Source of the DNA: Leadbetterella sp035299025
GTDB taxonomy: Bacteria; Bacteroidota; Bacteroidia; Cytophagales; Spirosomataceae
Reading direction: 5' to 3'
DNA: 64,000 bases
NCBI GenBank assembly: GCA_035299025.1
Contig: DATGXK010000016.1
Coordinates: 310,001 to 374,000, forward strand
The position numbers were made by a program, and so were the translations under genes. This document shows, one piece after another, positions 8,325 through 16,636 of this stretch. Under the pieces are notes generated by a model. That model was not told the origin of the DNA. It saw only the letters and a list, made by a program, of their open reading frames with translations, and did no database searches. Numbering within the stretch: position 1 is the stretch's first letter; every line of letters begins with the position of its first letter.

Positions 8325-8356
8325 CAAAATTACCTTATTTTTTTAATTTTTTACAA
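8325..8356 (-). promoter_or_regulatory. Putative promoter of the ECF sigma gene
   Basis: On the minus strand TAATTTTG (8332-8325) matches TAnnTTTG and lies about 20 bases before the sigma start codon. A TTG at 8356-8354, 21 bases further upstream, could serve as the -33 element. This is a primary sigma-type site, not an obvious autoregulatory ECF site. Confidence 0.45.
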
Positions 8357-8452
8357 GTATAGTATCTATTGCTACAAAAATTACAAATAATTGACTAAAG
8401 GACAAAATGTATAAAGATTGGTTATTTTACAGGGGTGAATATGATTTTTAGC

Positions 8453-8460
8453 TATTTTTG
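8453..8460 (+). promoter_or_regulatory. Putative -7 promoter element of the DinB-like gene
   Basis: TATTTTTG matches TAnnTTTG and sits 20 bases before the ATG at 8481. No well-placed -33 TTTG is visible, so confidence is moderate. Confidence 0.4.
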
Positions 8461-8480
8461 TTGATATTTTAATTGAACAA

Positions 8481-9002
8481 ATGACTAGGAATCAAATCGG
8501 TGACTTACCTAATTTTTTTGACCGTTACATCTTGTTATCTCCCGAAAATCAAGAATTATTGGATGCCTTAAAGGAGTTTTCGCCAGAAAAACTTTTTGCA
8601 GATCTCAAAAAATATAAGGCCATTGGCGATAGTATTTATGCTCCGGGCAAATGGACGATCAAGGATATCATGCAGCATTGTATTGATACAGAAAGAATTA
8701 TGGCCTACAGAGCTCTTTGTTTTGCAAGAAATGAAGAGCAAGTTTTGCCAGGTTTTGATGAAAATTCTTATGCCAAGAATACGGCAGTTGGCAGCCGGAC
8801 CGTTGAAGATTTGTTGGAAGAATTTTCTATTGTTCGAAAATCTACGATATTGCTTTTTTCGTACATGGACAAAACAACCTTGCTCAGGAAAGGTACGGCC
8901 AATATGTCTCGTATTTCACCACTTGCTTTGGGTTTTGTGATTGTGGGTCATGCCAAACATCATGAGCAGATAATTAGAGAGAGATACTATACTTTAGCCT
9001 GA
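8481..9002 (+). CDS. DinB-family protein
   Basis: A 173-aa four-helix DinB/YfiT-like protein. Conserved features include WTIKDIMQHCIDTERIMAYRAL (about 58-79), containing the first metal-ligand His. The C-terminal GHAKHHEQIIRERY (about 157-170) has the second and third ligand histidines. The family contains metal-dependent, often thiol-linked transferases or hydrolases, but most members are uncharacterised. The stop codon overlaps the start of the broken DMT gene (TGATG), so the two form a small rightward unit. Confidence 0.85.
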   Translation: MTRNQIGDLPNFFDRYILLSPENQELLDALKEFSPEKLFADLKKYKAIGDSIYAPGKWTIKDIMQHCIDTERIMAYRALCFARNEEQVLPGFDENSYAKNTAVGSRTVEDLLEEFSIVRKSTILLFSYMDKTTLLRKGTANMSRISPLALGFVIVGHAKHHEQIIRERYYTLA

Positions 9003-9367
9003 TGAGGAGCGTTTTTGTAATAGTTTTGCTAATTGCCTCAAACACCTTCATGACTTTGGCATGGTATGGCCATCTGAAGTTTGCTGAATGGCGTTAGTTC
9101 AACAAACTAGGTTTGGTTGGCATAGTGTTGGTGAGTTGGGGATTGGCCTTGTTTGAATATGTGCTTCAGGTTCCTGCCAATAAGTATGGATTCAAGGCCA
9201 ACGGTGGGCCTTTTAGTTTGATTCAACTCAAAGTAATTCAAGAAGTAATTACCTTATTAGTCTTTGTGGTGTTTTCGATGATTTTTTTTAAAAATGAATC
9301 ACTACAATGGAATCATTATTTGGCTTTTTTACTTCTTATTTCTGCAGTATATTTGGTTTTTATTTAG
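9002..9367 (+). pseudogene. DMT-family (DUF486) small membrane protein, interrupted by an in-frame TAG
   Basis: The frame starts at ATG 9002-9004, overlapping the dinB-like stop. It reads MRSVFVIVLLIASNTFMT, then LAWYGHLKFAEWR, meets TAG at 9095-9097 and continues as FNKLGLVGIVLVSWGLALFE to a final stop at 9365-9367. Taken together the 121 residues are a complete DUF486/DMT protein of four membrane helices, including the signature QVPANKYGFKANGG and QLKVIQE. The stop lies where other family members have a tryptophan-type residue, so one G-to-A change (TGG to TAG) would explain it. Either a recent nonsense mutation, a sequencing error, or a reinitiated fragment starting at TTG 9113. Confidence 0.8.
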
Positions 9368-9382
9368 TCTAAATAAGTTTTT

Positions 9383-11407
9383 GTGAAAAATTTCCTTTTC
9401 TGTTTGTTGTTTTTATTCTCCTCGAATGCGGTTTTCGGTCAATCAATCACGCGTGGGCCATTTTTGCAAATGGGGAATCACGATGCCATGACTGTAAAAT
9501 GGGTAACCTCTAATTCTGGTGCTGGATCAATTAGGTATGGCGAAACATTCTCGGATCAGAGCAAGAGTTTAATAGAACCTTCGGCTGGTGAAAGGCATGA
9601 ATTTCGTATTTCTAATCTAAAACCTAAAACAAAATATTATTATTCTGTTTATCATAACAATGTAAAATTGGAAGGAGATACGAGTAACTATTTTGTTACC
9701 TCACCTCTGCCCGGTACCCACCATGAAACCATTAGAATGGTTGCCTTCGGAGATTGTGGCACACAACAACCAGCCCAGGTTGAGGTTGCTAAAAGGATTT
9801 CTGAGTATTTCGGGGGTAAACCTATAGATGGTTGGCTGCTTTTGGGAGATAACGCTTATAATTATGGTTATGACTCTGAATATCAGGAAAAGTTTTTTAA
9901 TATTTATCAAAAGTTTTTCCTTAAAAATACAGTGCTGTGGCCAAGTCCGGGGAATCATGATTATGGCGATAGGGTATGGCCCAATGCCATTGGTGAAAGG
10001 CCCGATTATTATAAGATTTTTACCTTGCCAACCAAAGGCGAAAGTGGGGGCGTTCCATCAGCGAATGCTGCATACTATTCTTATGACTATGGCAACGTAC
10101 ACTTTGTGTCTTTAGATTCTTATGGGACCGAAGATACCAAGAAAATGGCCGATACGCTCAGTAAACAAGTTTTGTGGCTAAAAAGAGACTTAGCAGCCAA
10201 TAAATTGCCTTGGACAGTGGTTTACTTTCACCATCCTCCATATACCAAAGGTTCGCACGATTCTGATACGGAGCTCGATTTGGTGGCAATTAGAGAGAAT
10301 CTTGTGAAGGTTTTAGATTACTACAAGGTCGATGTGGTTCTAAACGGCCACAGTCATAATTACGAGCGATCGTATATGCTGCACAATTACCATTCAGATG
10401 AATTGAGTTTTAATGCAAACAAACATGCCATTGGCAATTCTTCTGGAAGGTACGACGGCACGCCTAACTCATGCCCTTACATAAAGTCTGGTGCTGGCAC
10501 AGTCTATGTAGTGGCTGGGGCTTCTGGTTGGGTGGGCGGAATTAAGCCTGGGTACCCGCACAATGCGATGGTTACCTCCAACTCGGAACAAACAGGAGCT
10601 CTGGTGTTGGAAGTGACAGATAATAAGTTTGTTTCGAAGTATATCACCGAGAAAGGTGTACTGTTTGACCAATTTACGATTTATAAAGACGTCAATAAAA
10701 AATCAGTAAAAACCATTGAATGTGGTGAACTGGTTTCTTTCGGGGCTTCTTGGAAAGGAGATATTAAGAGTACAATTGGCAAGGTAGAAAGTAAGACTTT
10801 GAGTTTAGACAGTTTGAATAAAAGCATTCAATTCACCATTACCGACAAACAAAACTGTTTAAAAGATACGATTTCGGTTGTGGTTAAGTCTTATGTTGCT
10901 CCAAAAGCCAGTTCGAATTCGCCTATTTTGGAAACTACTACATTGCTACTGGATGGTAAACTTGAAGGGCCAGGCAAATTGTCATGGCGTGGTCCTGCCA
11001 ATTTTGTAGCCAATGATGGTAAACAAAGTATAGAAAATGTGAAACTTCAAAATGCTGGGAAATACTATCTCATGGCCAACTATAAAAGTTGCAGTTCGAC
11101 AGATAGTGTGCAAGTAGAAGTATTGAAGATATTGAGCAATGAATTTCCTGATTCTGAGCGTATAAAGACTTTTCCGAATCCAAGTGATGGCGTTTTTGAG
11201 GTGGAAGTGCTGTTGGAAGAAGCAGGAGAATACGAGCGTATGCTGGTCAATAACTCTGGAAAGGTTCTGCGGTATTTTGAGAGCCAAAAGCTGAAAACTG
11301 GTAAGAATCTGATGGAGGTTGATTTATCGCCTTTCGAAAGTGGCGTGTACTACTTTATTCTAAAAAGTGGAGATAGAATTCTTTCAAGCAAAGTTGTAAA
11401 AAAATAG
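9383..11407 (+). CDS. Secreted purple-acid-phosphatase-like metallophosphoesterase with T9SS sorting domain
   Basis: A 674-aa exported phosphoesterase. The GTG at 9383 gives a signal peptide (1-20, ending AVFGQ). A fibronectin-III-like purple acid phosphatase N-domain spans about 21-106. The metallophosphatase core carries Asp124 (GDCG), GDN at 155-157, GNHD at 190-193, His283-His284 and GHSH at 322-325: the full dinuclear metal set. A beta-rich Ig-like linker follows. The last ~80 residues (from FPNPSDGVFEV) are a type A type IX secretion C-terminal sorting domain with closing lysines. It is therefore likely exported across the outer membrane for phosphate scavenging; the substrate is unknown. 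Confidence 0.92.
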   Translation: MKNFLFCLLFLFSSNAVFGQSITRGPFLQMGNHDAMTVKWVTSNSGAGSIRYGETFSDQSKSLIEPSAGERHEFRISNLKPKTKYYYSVYHNNVKLEGDTSNYFVTSPLPGTHHETIRMVAFGDCGTQQPAQVEVAKRISEYFGGKPIDGWLLLGDNAYNYGYDSEYQEKFFNIYQKFFLKNTVLWPSPGNHDYGDRVWPNAIGERPDYYKIFTLPTKGESGGVPSANAAYYSYDYGNVHFVSLDSYGTEDTKKMADTLSKQVLWLKRDLAANKLPWTVVYFHHPPYTKGSHDSDTELDLVAIRENLVKVLDYYKVDVVLNGHSHNYERSYMLHNYHSDELSFNANKHAIGNSSGRYDGTPNSCPYIKSGAGTVYVVAGASGWVGGIKPGYPHNAMVTSNSEQTGALVLEVTDNKFVSKYITEKGVLFDQFTIYKDVNKKSVKTIECGELVSFGASWKGDIKSTIGKVESKTLSLDSLNKSIQFTITDKQNCLKDTISVVVKSYVAPKASSNSPILETTTLLLDGKLEGPGKLSWRGPANFVANDGKQSIENVKLQNAGKYYLMANYKSCSSTDSVQVEVLKILSNEFPDSERIKTFPNPSDGVFEVEVLLEEAGEYERMLVNNSGKVLRYFESQKLKTGKNLMEVDLSPFESGVYYFILKSGDRILSSKVVKK

Positions 11408-11433
11408 CCCTGAAATGTTTCAAGGCTATTTTT
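11406..11433 (+). terminator. Terminator between the phosphatase and the serB-serA fusion
   Basis: AGCC-c-TGAAA (11406-11415) pairs with TTTCA-a-GGCT (11418-11427), leaving a single C/A mismatch, followed by ATTTTTA. It starts within the phosphatase stop codon. The opposing gene ends at 11442, so it may serve both strands. Confidence 0.65.
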
Positions 11434-11441
11434 ATGAATAT

Positions 11442-13346
11442 TTAGAACAACATTCTGAATTTTATTGTCTCGTCCATTCCTTTTAAATCCTGCACAAATT
11501 CTCTAGAATAAGATTTTTCAATATCTACAATTACGTAACCCAGCGTCTCGTCTGTTTTAAGATATTGCCCAGTTATATTGATGTTATGTTTGGCAAAAAT
11601 ATTATTCAATTTAGCCAAAATACCGGGTACATTTTTGTGAACATGCAATAGCCTGTGTGAGTTTTGAAGCAGCGGCAGGGTTAGTTCTGGGAAGTTTACG
11701 CTACCTGTAGTGCTTCCATTGTTTATGTATTCCAGCAGTCTTTCTGGTACATAAGTTCCTATACCCTGTTGAGCTTCTTCCGTACTTCCGCCAATATGAG
11801 GAGTCAATATCACGTTATCGAGGCCCATGAGCTCAGACACAAACGGATCGCTGTTTGTTTTAGGTTCTTCTGGGAAAACATCGACACCCGCTCCATGAAT
11901 TTTGCCACTTTTGAGTGCTTGAACCAATGCCGGAATCTCTACCACGGAGCCACGGGCTAGGTTCATAAAAATCACCCCGTCTTTCATTTGGGAAAATTCT
12001 TTTTCGCCTATCAGATTTGTATTCTCTTTTCTACCATCAATATGCAAGCTTATTACATCAGCCACCCTGAAAACTTCCTCCATAGACCTGCATTTTTTTG
12101 CATTTCCGATAGGCATTTTATCTACGATGTCGTAAAAATAAATCTCCATACCGAGGGCTTCGCCTATCACAGATAGCTGCGTACCAATATGACCATAGCC
12201 AATCATTCCTAGTTTTTTGCCACGAACCTCAAAACTATGGTTTGCGGATTTATCCCAAATTCCCTTGTGCATTCCCGAGCTTTTCGGGAAGACTTTGCGG
12301 ATTAGCATAATCATTTCGCCAATAACCAACTCCACCACCGAGCGGGTGTTGCTGTAAGGAGCATTAAAGACTGCTATTCCTTTTTCACTGGCTGTTTTTA
12401 CATCTATTTGGTTTGTGCCAATACAGAAAGCTCCAATCGCCAAGAGCTTATCGGCATTTTCGAGTACTTTCTTGGTTATTGTAGTTTTAGAGCGAATACC
12501 TATTATTGATACGTCCTTTATTTTTTCAATTAGTTCGTCTTCGTCCATGGCTCCTTTGTGAAATTCCACATCGAATCCTTGGCTTTCAAAGGCTTCAACT
12601 GCTGCCGGATGGACATTCTCCAGTAATAAGACTTTGATCAAACTCTTTGGGTAAGATTGGCCTCTTGGTAGTTGATTGTAAAATAAAAACTCGTCTAAGG
12701 ATTTTATGGCAAAATCTGCAACATCAATAACTTTTTGTCTTTCTACGTTTTCGATAAAAGCATAGAATCTATCTGCAAGTCCGTTTTGCTTTATTTCGTA
12801 ATCCGTGAAACCGTCGCCTATTACAGACACGTGAGCGTCTTCAAGGCTAAGAGATTTTACCAATTTTATCTTTCCACCAGTTTGCGACAGCACATTGTTG
12901 TTGTCAACTCCCACAATCTCACCGCTTTCGTTGTAAATAAAGGTGTTGGCATATACATTCTCTGATTTTAAGCCTAAGTGTTCGATAACGGGCACTATAA
13001 AATCTTTAAATCCACTAGATACTACCAAAATCTGATCTGCGAATTCGGAGAGAAATTTCTTGTTGCGTTCGAAAGATTCTGAGATATTGTCTAGTAGAAA
13101 ACTCACCAAAGCGTCTACGTGCTTTTTATTGGCATTGAGTAGCGACATCCGCTTTGACAAAGACTCAGAAAGTGAGATTTCTCCATTCATTCCGGCGTCT
13201 GTCAAATCTTTTATTTGTTGTACTATTTGGGCTCCGTCCGTACTTTGTGCGAGAGCTATGGCTGCGAGCTGATCAAGACCTTCGACTTTTGTAATAGTGC
13301 TATCAAAATCGATAATGAAAATTTTCTTTTCCTTAATTGTAGTCAC
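11442..13346 (-). CDS. serA: Fused phosphoserine phosphatase / D-3-phosphoglycerate dehydrogenase
   Basis: A 634-aa protein joining steps 3 and 1 of phosphorylated serine biosynthesis. Residues about 7-215 are a HAD phosphoserine phosphatase: nucleophile motif DFDST (Asp13, Asp15), SSG at 110-112 and GDGFTD at 177-182, all catalytic positions present. Residues about 236-545 are a 2-hydroxyacid dehydrogenase: NAD loop GYGHIG at 383-388, Arg465, an acidic catalytic position at 493-494 (PEEP) and His517 (PHIGG). A C-terminal ACT domain (about 564-634) suggests feedback by serine. SerC, the middle enzyme, is not nearby. Both halves look active; a regulatory role for the HAD part is the alternative. 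Confidence 0.92.
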   Translation of the reverse strand: MTTIKEKKIFIIDFDSTITKVEGLDQLAAIALAQSTDGAQIVQQIKDLTDAGMNGEISLSESLSKRMSLLNANKKHVDALVSFLLDNISESFERNKKFLSEFADQILVVSSGFKDFIVPVIEHLGLKSENVYANTFIYNESGEIVGVDNNNVLSQTGGKIKLVKSLSLEDAHVSVIGDGFTDYEIKQNGLADRFYAFIENVERQKVIDVADFAIKSLDEFLFYNQLPRGQSYPKSLIKVLLLENVHPAAVEAFESQGFDVEFHKGAMDEDELIEKIKDVSIIGIRSKTTITKKVLENADKLLAIGAFCIGTNQIDVKTASEKGIAVFNAPYSNTRSVVELVIGEMIMLIRKVFPKSSGMHKGIWDKSANHSFEVRGKKLGMIGYGHIGTQLSVIGEALGMEIYFYDIVDKMPIGNAKKCRSMEEVFRVADVISLHIDGRKENTNLIGEKEFSQMKDGVIFMNLARGSVVEIPALVQALKSGKIHGAGVDVFPEEPKTNSDPFVSELMGLDNVILTPHIGGSTEEAQQGIGTYVPERLLEYINNGSTTGSVNFPELTLPLLQNSHRLLHVHKNVPGILAKLNNIFAKHNINITGQYLKTDETLGYVIVDIEKSYSREFVQDLKGMDETIKFRMLF

Positions 13347-13497
13347 AATTTTACGTTATTTTTTTGTTATGCAAATCTAACAGTTTGAATTTTGGTTTAA
13401 TTTCTGTTTATTAGAAAAATATTTCTTTTTATGGGTAAAGTGCAATAAAAATTCTGATTTTGGAGATTAAAACCATTTATTCTTTGGTTTTATGAAA

Positions 13498-13531
13498 TAA
13501 AAAAGGAGTTTGAGACTTTGCTCAAACTCCT
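13498..13531 (-). terminator. Strong terminator of the DUF2853 gene
   Basis: A perfect 11-bp stem, AGGAGTTTGAG (13504-13514) with CTCAAACTCCT (13521-13531), around a 6-base loop. Read leftward it is followed by TTTTTTATTT. It lies 24 bases beyond the stop of the DUF2853 gene. The rest of 13347-13497 holds only a possible -7 box for the serA fusion (TAGATTTG, minus strand, 13379-13372). Confidence 0.85.
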
Positions 13532-13554
13532 CTCTTGATAGCGGAGAATCAAGA

Positions 13555-13893
13555 TTATAAAAACATGCTTTCCTTACCAAATTTCTTAGCCAAGAGAGCA
13601 TAAACTACAGCTCTTTGTTTGTTTTTGTTGCTCGATCCCAACTGCTCCATCACCTCAGCAATGGCCGCATCTAAAGCAGGGCTGTCGGCAAGACCCAATT
13701 TCTTGATCAAGAAATTGTTTTTTACGGTGTCTAGTTCTTTACTGTCTGATCCAGAGACTTTTGAGGAGTCAGCGTTGTAGATAGACGGTCCCAAAGCTTT
13801 GGCTACTCCTGAAAGCAGAGCTTCGTCAAGTCCTAAGCCTAGCTCTTGGCTTTGGCTTTTGTAAAGGTCAATACATTCGTTAAATTTACTCAT
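13555..13893 (-). CDS. DUF2853 family protein
   Basis: A 112-aa helical protein with the DUF2853 hallmarks: ALGPSIYNADSSKVSGSD (about 33-50), ELDTVKNNFLIKKLGL (53-68) and the C-terminal KNKQRAVVYALLAKKFGKE. The function of this family is unknown; it is common in Bacteroidota and Proteobacteria. It is monocistronic, with its own terminator. No signal peptide or membrane segment, so probably cytoplasmic. Confidence 0.9.
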   Translation of the reverse strand: MSKFNECIDLYKSQSQELGLGLDEALLSGVAKALGPSIYNADSSKVSGSDSKELDTVKNNFLIKKLGLADSPALDAAIAEVMEQLGSSNKNKQRAVVYALLAKKFGKESMFL

Positions 13894-13984
13894 TATTGTA
13901 AAATTAAAAGGGGGTTGTTAATTAGTATTAAAATTAGTATTTATTATTTAAAAGTCAAATATAAAATATTTTTAATTCAAATAG

Positions 13985-14836
13985 TCAATCTACTCTGCTT
14001 TTGTAGGAGTAGTATTTTGGAGAGTTGAGTTTTGCCTGTAAACCAAAAACCAGAGATAATGGCTTTTCGCTGACATCAAAATTTCGGTTAGTGCCATCTA
14101 CATAATTAAAGGTAAAGGCATTCTTGAGATGCTCCGCATTTCTCAGAAAAACTTTGCTGAAAATGCTGATTTCCAATCTTTCAGAGACCTTTCCTCGGAG
14201 TTCGGTTAGCAACTCCATCGCTATCGGAAATCTCGACGATGTTAAGGCATATTCAAACGAAGTGTAGTCGTTTGCTTCTGGAACGGGCCTCTGCTGAAAC
14301 CTAACCTCACCGTTTTCTGAAAAACTCTTTTGTTTGATCAATAAATAAGACGCCCCGACACCGACATTTAGAAAAGCATTTCTACTGACCCTGTCAATCG
14401 TCCAGACTTTCTTTTTTACTCTGAAAGGTACATATACTTGGTTTGTTTGGTTGGTGAAGACCAGTGGATATTGGCTGAGCTCGGTAAAACTCGTTCTTAC
14501 AGAGCCTTTGTATCGCGTTACTCCAAACTCTAGGATCCAGTTGTCATTGCGGTTTTGTCCGAATGTTACTTCCCAAAAACCACTGCCCTGTACACTCGAA
14601 GTAGCGGCGGAAGGCGATTGAAGGTTCTCTTGGATGAAGGGCTTTCGTAAGCCCGCAGACGAGGTTATGAAATAGGTAATGGTGAAGGCCTCTAAATTAG
14701 GCATAACCACCATTTCATGGTTCTTGTTACGATTTTGAGGAAGTTGATAGTAGGGCGTTTCCTGCGAAAATGCAGTGTAGGAAGTCAAAATAAACAGGAA
14801 AATTACCAAATGAAATTTCTCTCCACGAACCATCAT
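13985..14836 (-). CDS. Predicted outer-membrane beta-barrel protein, unknown function
   Basis: A 283-aa protein beginning with a charged N-terminus and signal peptide (hydrophobic 9-21, cleavage near AFSQ). The remainder alternates polar and aromatic residues in strand-length blocks (FWEVTFGQNRND, WILEFGVTRYKG, AFLNVGVGASYLLIKQ, PLSLVFGLQAKLN) typical of an outer-membrane barrel. No family was recognised. It is a single gene, convergent with nothing and divergent from the small membrane protein at 14947. The alternative start one codon later (MVRGEKF) is equally possible. Confidence 0.7.
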   Translation of the reverse strand: MMVRGEKFHLVIFLFILTSYTAFSQETPYYQLPQNRNKNHEMVVMPNLEAFTITYFITSSAGLRKPFIQENLQSPSAATSSVQGSGFWEVTFGQNRNDNWILEFGVTRYKGSVRTSFTELSQYPLVFTNQTNQVYVPFRVKKKVWTIDRVSRNAFLNVGVGASYLLIKQKSFSENGEVRFQQRPVPEANDYTSFEYALTSSRFPIAMELLTELRGKVSERLEISIFSKVFLRNAEHLKNAFTFNYVDGTNRNFDVSEKPLSLVFGLQAKLNSPKYYSYKSRVD

Positions 14837-14897
14837 TTTTTATTTTTTTTCGAAACTATCGAAACAAAAACTTTTCGAAAATTACCCATTTTTTTAT

Positions 14898-14928
14898 TTT
14901 GGACAAATAGAAATTAGTATTATTTTTG
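14898..14928 (+). promoter_or_regulatory. Canonical Bacteroidota promoter for the 56-aa membrane protein gene
   Basis: TTTG (14898-14901), a 19-base spacer, then TATTTTTG (14921-14928), an exact match to the TTTG-N19-TAnnTTTG consensus. The ATG at 14947 follows by 18 bases. This is the best promoter match in the window and supports the taxonomic call. Confidence 0.75.
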
Positions 14929-14946
14929 CAAAAAAAAGATTTCGAT

Positions 14947-15117
14947 ATGGCACATGCGATAGAAAAAGTACCTTCTTGGTTGATGATAGCAGTTTTTGTA
15001 ATCATCTTGGCGATTTTAGGGTTTTGTACCGACTTGTTTACTTTTGTGGTAGGTACGCTTATCATGATTTTGATTTTCGCCAATGGTTATGATAAAGAGA
15101 ATCTTCACGATCATTAA
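14947..15117 (+). CDS. Small membrane protein (56 aa), unknown function
   Basis: Encodes MAHAIEKVPSWLMIAVFVII followed by a second hydrophobic stretch (FTFVVGTLIMILIFANGY) and a charged C-terminus ending LHDH. Two short membrane helices are predicted with a brief loop. An upstream in-frame ATG (14926) lies inside the -7 element and is rejected. The gene has both a canonical promoter and a terminator directly around it, so it is very likely expressed as a monocistronic mRNA of about 230 bases. No homologous family was recognised. Confidence 0.75.
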   Translation: MAHAIEKVPSWLMIAVFVIILAILGFCTDLFTFVVGTLIMILIFANGYDKENLHDH

Positions 15118-15140
15118 TTGGTGATTTTAAGATATTTAAG

Positions 15141-15174
15141 AGCCCGTTTTCTCCTGAGATTTCGGGCTTTTTCT
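15141..15174 (+). terminator. Terminator of the 56-aa membrane protein gene
   Basis: AGCCCG (15141-15146) pairs with CGGGCT (15163-15168), with an inner CTC/GAG extension possible, followed by TTTTCTTT. It lies 24 bases after the stop codon. Confidence 0.7.
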
Positions 15175-15274
15175 TTGAAACATAAATAAGTTTCTATTCG
15201 AATTCAACCTTGACTATATGACAACCCTCGCTTTATTCAGTGTAGTTCATCCAAAGTTTAAATAACACCTCATC

Positions 15275-16627
15275 ATGAAAAAACTAATTATACTTTTACT
15301 ATTTGCTTTCGGAGCCAAAGCTCAAAACCAAGACTCTTTATTTATAAGAAAAGTATATAACGAAGCTCTTTCCAACGGCCAAGCTTATCAAAATTTGCGT
15401 TTTTTATGCAAAAATATTGGGCCTCGACTCAGTGGGTCGGTGGGTGCACAAAAAGCGGTGGAGTATACACAAAAACTCATGAAAGACTATGGTTTTGAGA
15501 ATGTAGTTTTGCAGGATGTAATGGTACCACACTGGGTGCGAGGAGCCAAGGAGGAGGCTTATTTTGTACTAAATGGTAAAAAGACCAAGGTAGCTATAGC
15601 AGCTTTAGGTGGCTCAGTAGCTACTCCCAAGGCAGGGCTATTGGCCGAAGTAATAGAAATAAAGGACTTTAAAGAGTTGAAAGAAGCAGGTGAGGCTAAA
15701 ATAAAAGGGAAAATAGTGTTCTTCAATAGACCCATGGATCCCACAAAGTTGAACACCTTTGAAGCATACGGAGGAGCAGTGGATCAACGTGGTGGAGGAG
15801 CTTCGCAGGCAGCCCAATATGGTGCCGTTGGAGTTATTGTAAGATCTATGAATTTAAGAGACGATGACTTTCCTCACACGGGTTCTATGCGATATGCCGG
15901 CGGAGGGATGATTCCAGCAGCGGCTATATCTACCAATTCGGCCAACTTGCTGAGCAACACTTTAAAAGTTAAACCCAATTTGCAATTTTACTTTAAACAA
16001 AATTGTGAAACCCTTGCAGATGCTCCGTCTTTCAACGTTTTGAGCGAAATAAAAGGAACAGAAAAGCCTGAAGAGATAATTGTGATTGGAGGGCATTTGG
16101 ATTCTTGGGATTTGGCAGAAGGTGCTCATGATGACGGTACGGGCTGCATGCAATCCATTGAGGTTTTGAGAATCATGAATGCCCTTGGTTATAAACCGAA
16201 GAGAACCATAAGAGCCGTAATGTTTATGAATGAAGAAAACGGCCTCAGAGGCGGCACTGTATATGCAGATGTTGCCGAAAAGAAAAAAGAAAAACATGTG
16301 TACGCCATTGAGTCTGATTCTGGTGGTTTTACGCCACGAGGTTTCGGAATTGTAGGTACACAAAGTCAAATTCAGGATATTGCTCAGTTCAAGAATCTTC
16401 TTTCGCCTTATGGCTTGCATGAGATCGGCAAAGGCAGTGGTGGAGCAGATATCGGTCCGTTGGCCAAAACCGGTACTGTCGTAATTGGTTTCAAACCTGA
16501 CTCTCAGCGTTATTTTGATTATCACCATGCGAGCAACGACACTTTGGAAACTGTAAACAAGCGTGAGCTTGAGCTGGGAGCTGCGTCTATGGCGGCTTTG
16601 GTTTATCTTTTAGACAATCTCAAGTAA
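15275..16627 (+). CDS. Secreted M28-family zinc aminopeptidase with PA domain
   Basis: A 450-aa exported metallopeptidase (signal peptide 1-16, KAQNQ). A protease-associated domain is inserted at about 110-240, followed by the M28 catalytic core. The dinuclear zinc set is visible: His274 (GGHLDSWD), bridging Asp286 (AHDDGTG), Glu320-Glu321 (NEENG; catalytic base and ligand), Asp348 (ESDSGG) and His418 (YHHASNDT). The architecture resembles plasma glutamate carboxypeptidase/PGCP-type enzymes. It is followed 9 bases later by the bestrophin gene, so the two may be cotranscribed. No T9SS tail is visible, so periplasmic location is likely. Confidence 0.92.
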   Translation: MKKLIILLLFAFGAKAQNQDSLFIRKVYNEALSNGQAYQNLRFLCKNIGPRLSGSVGAQKAVEYTQKLMKDYGFENVVLQDVMVPHWVRGAKEEAYFVLNGKKTKVAIAALGGSVATPKAGLLAEVIEIKDFKELKEAGEAKIKGKIVFFNRPMDPTKLNTFEAYGGAVDQRGGGASQAAQYGAVGVIVRSMNLRDDDFPHTGSMRYAGGGMIPAAAISTNSANLLSNTLKVKPNLQFYFKQNCETLADAPSFNVLSEIKGTEKPEEIIVIGGHLDSWDLAEGAHDDGTGCMQSIEVLRIMNALGYKPKRTIRAVMFMNEENGLRGGTVYADVAEKKKEKHVYAIESDSGGFTPRGFGIVGTQSQIQDIAQFKNLLSPYGLHEIGKGSGGADIGPLAKTGTVVIGFKPDSQRYFDYHHASNDTLETVNKRELELGAASMAALVYLLDNLK

Positions 16628-16636
16628 TTTTTATTT

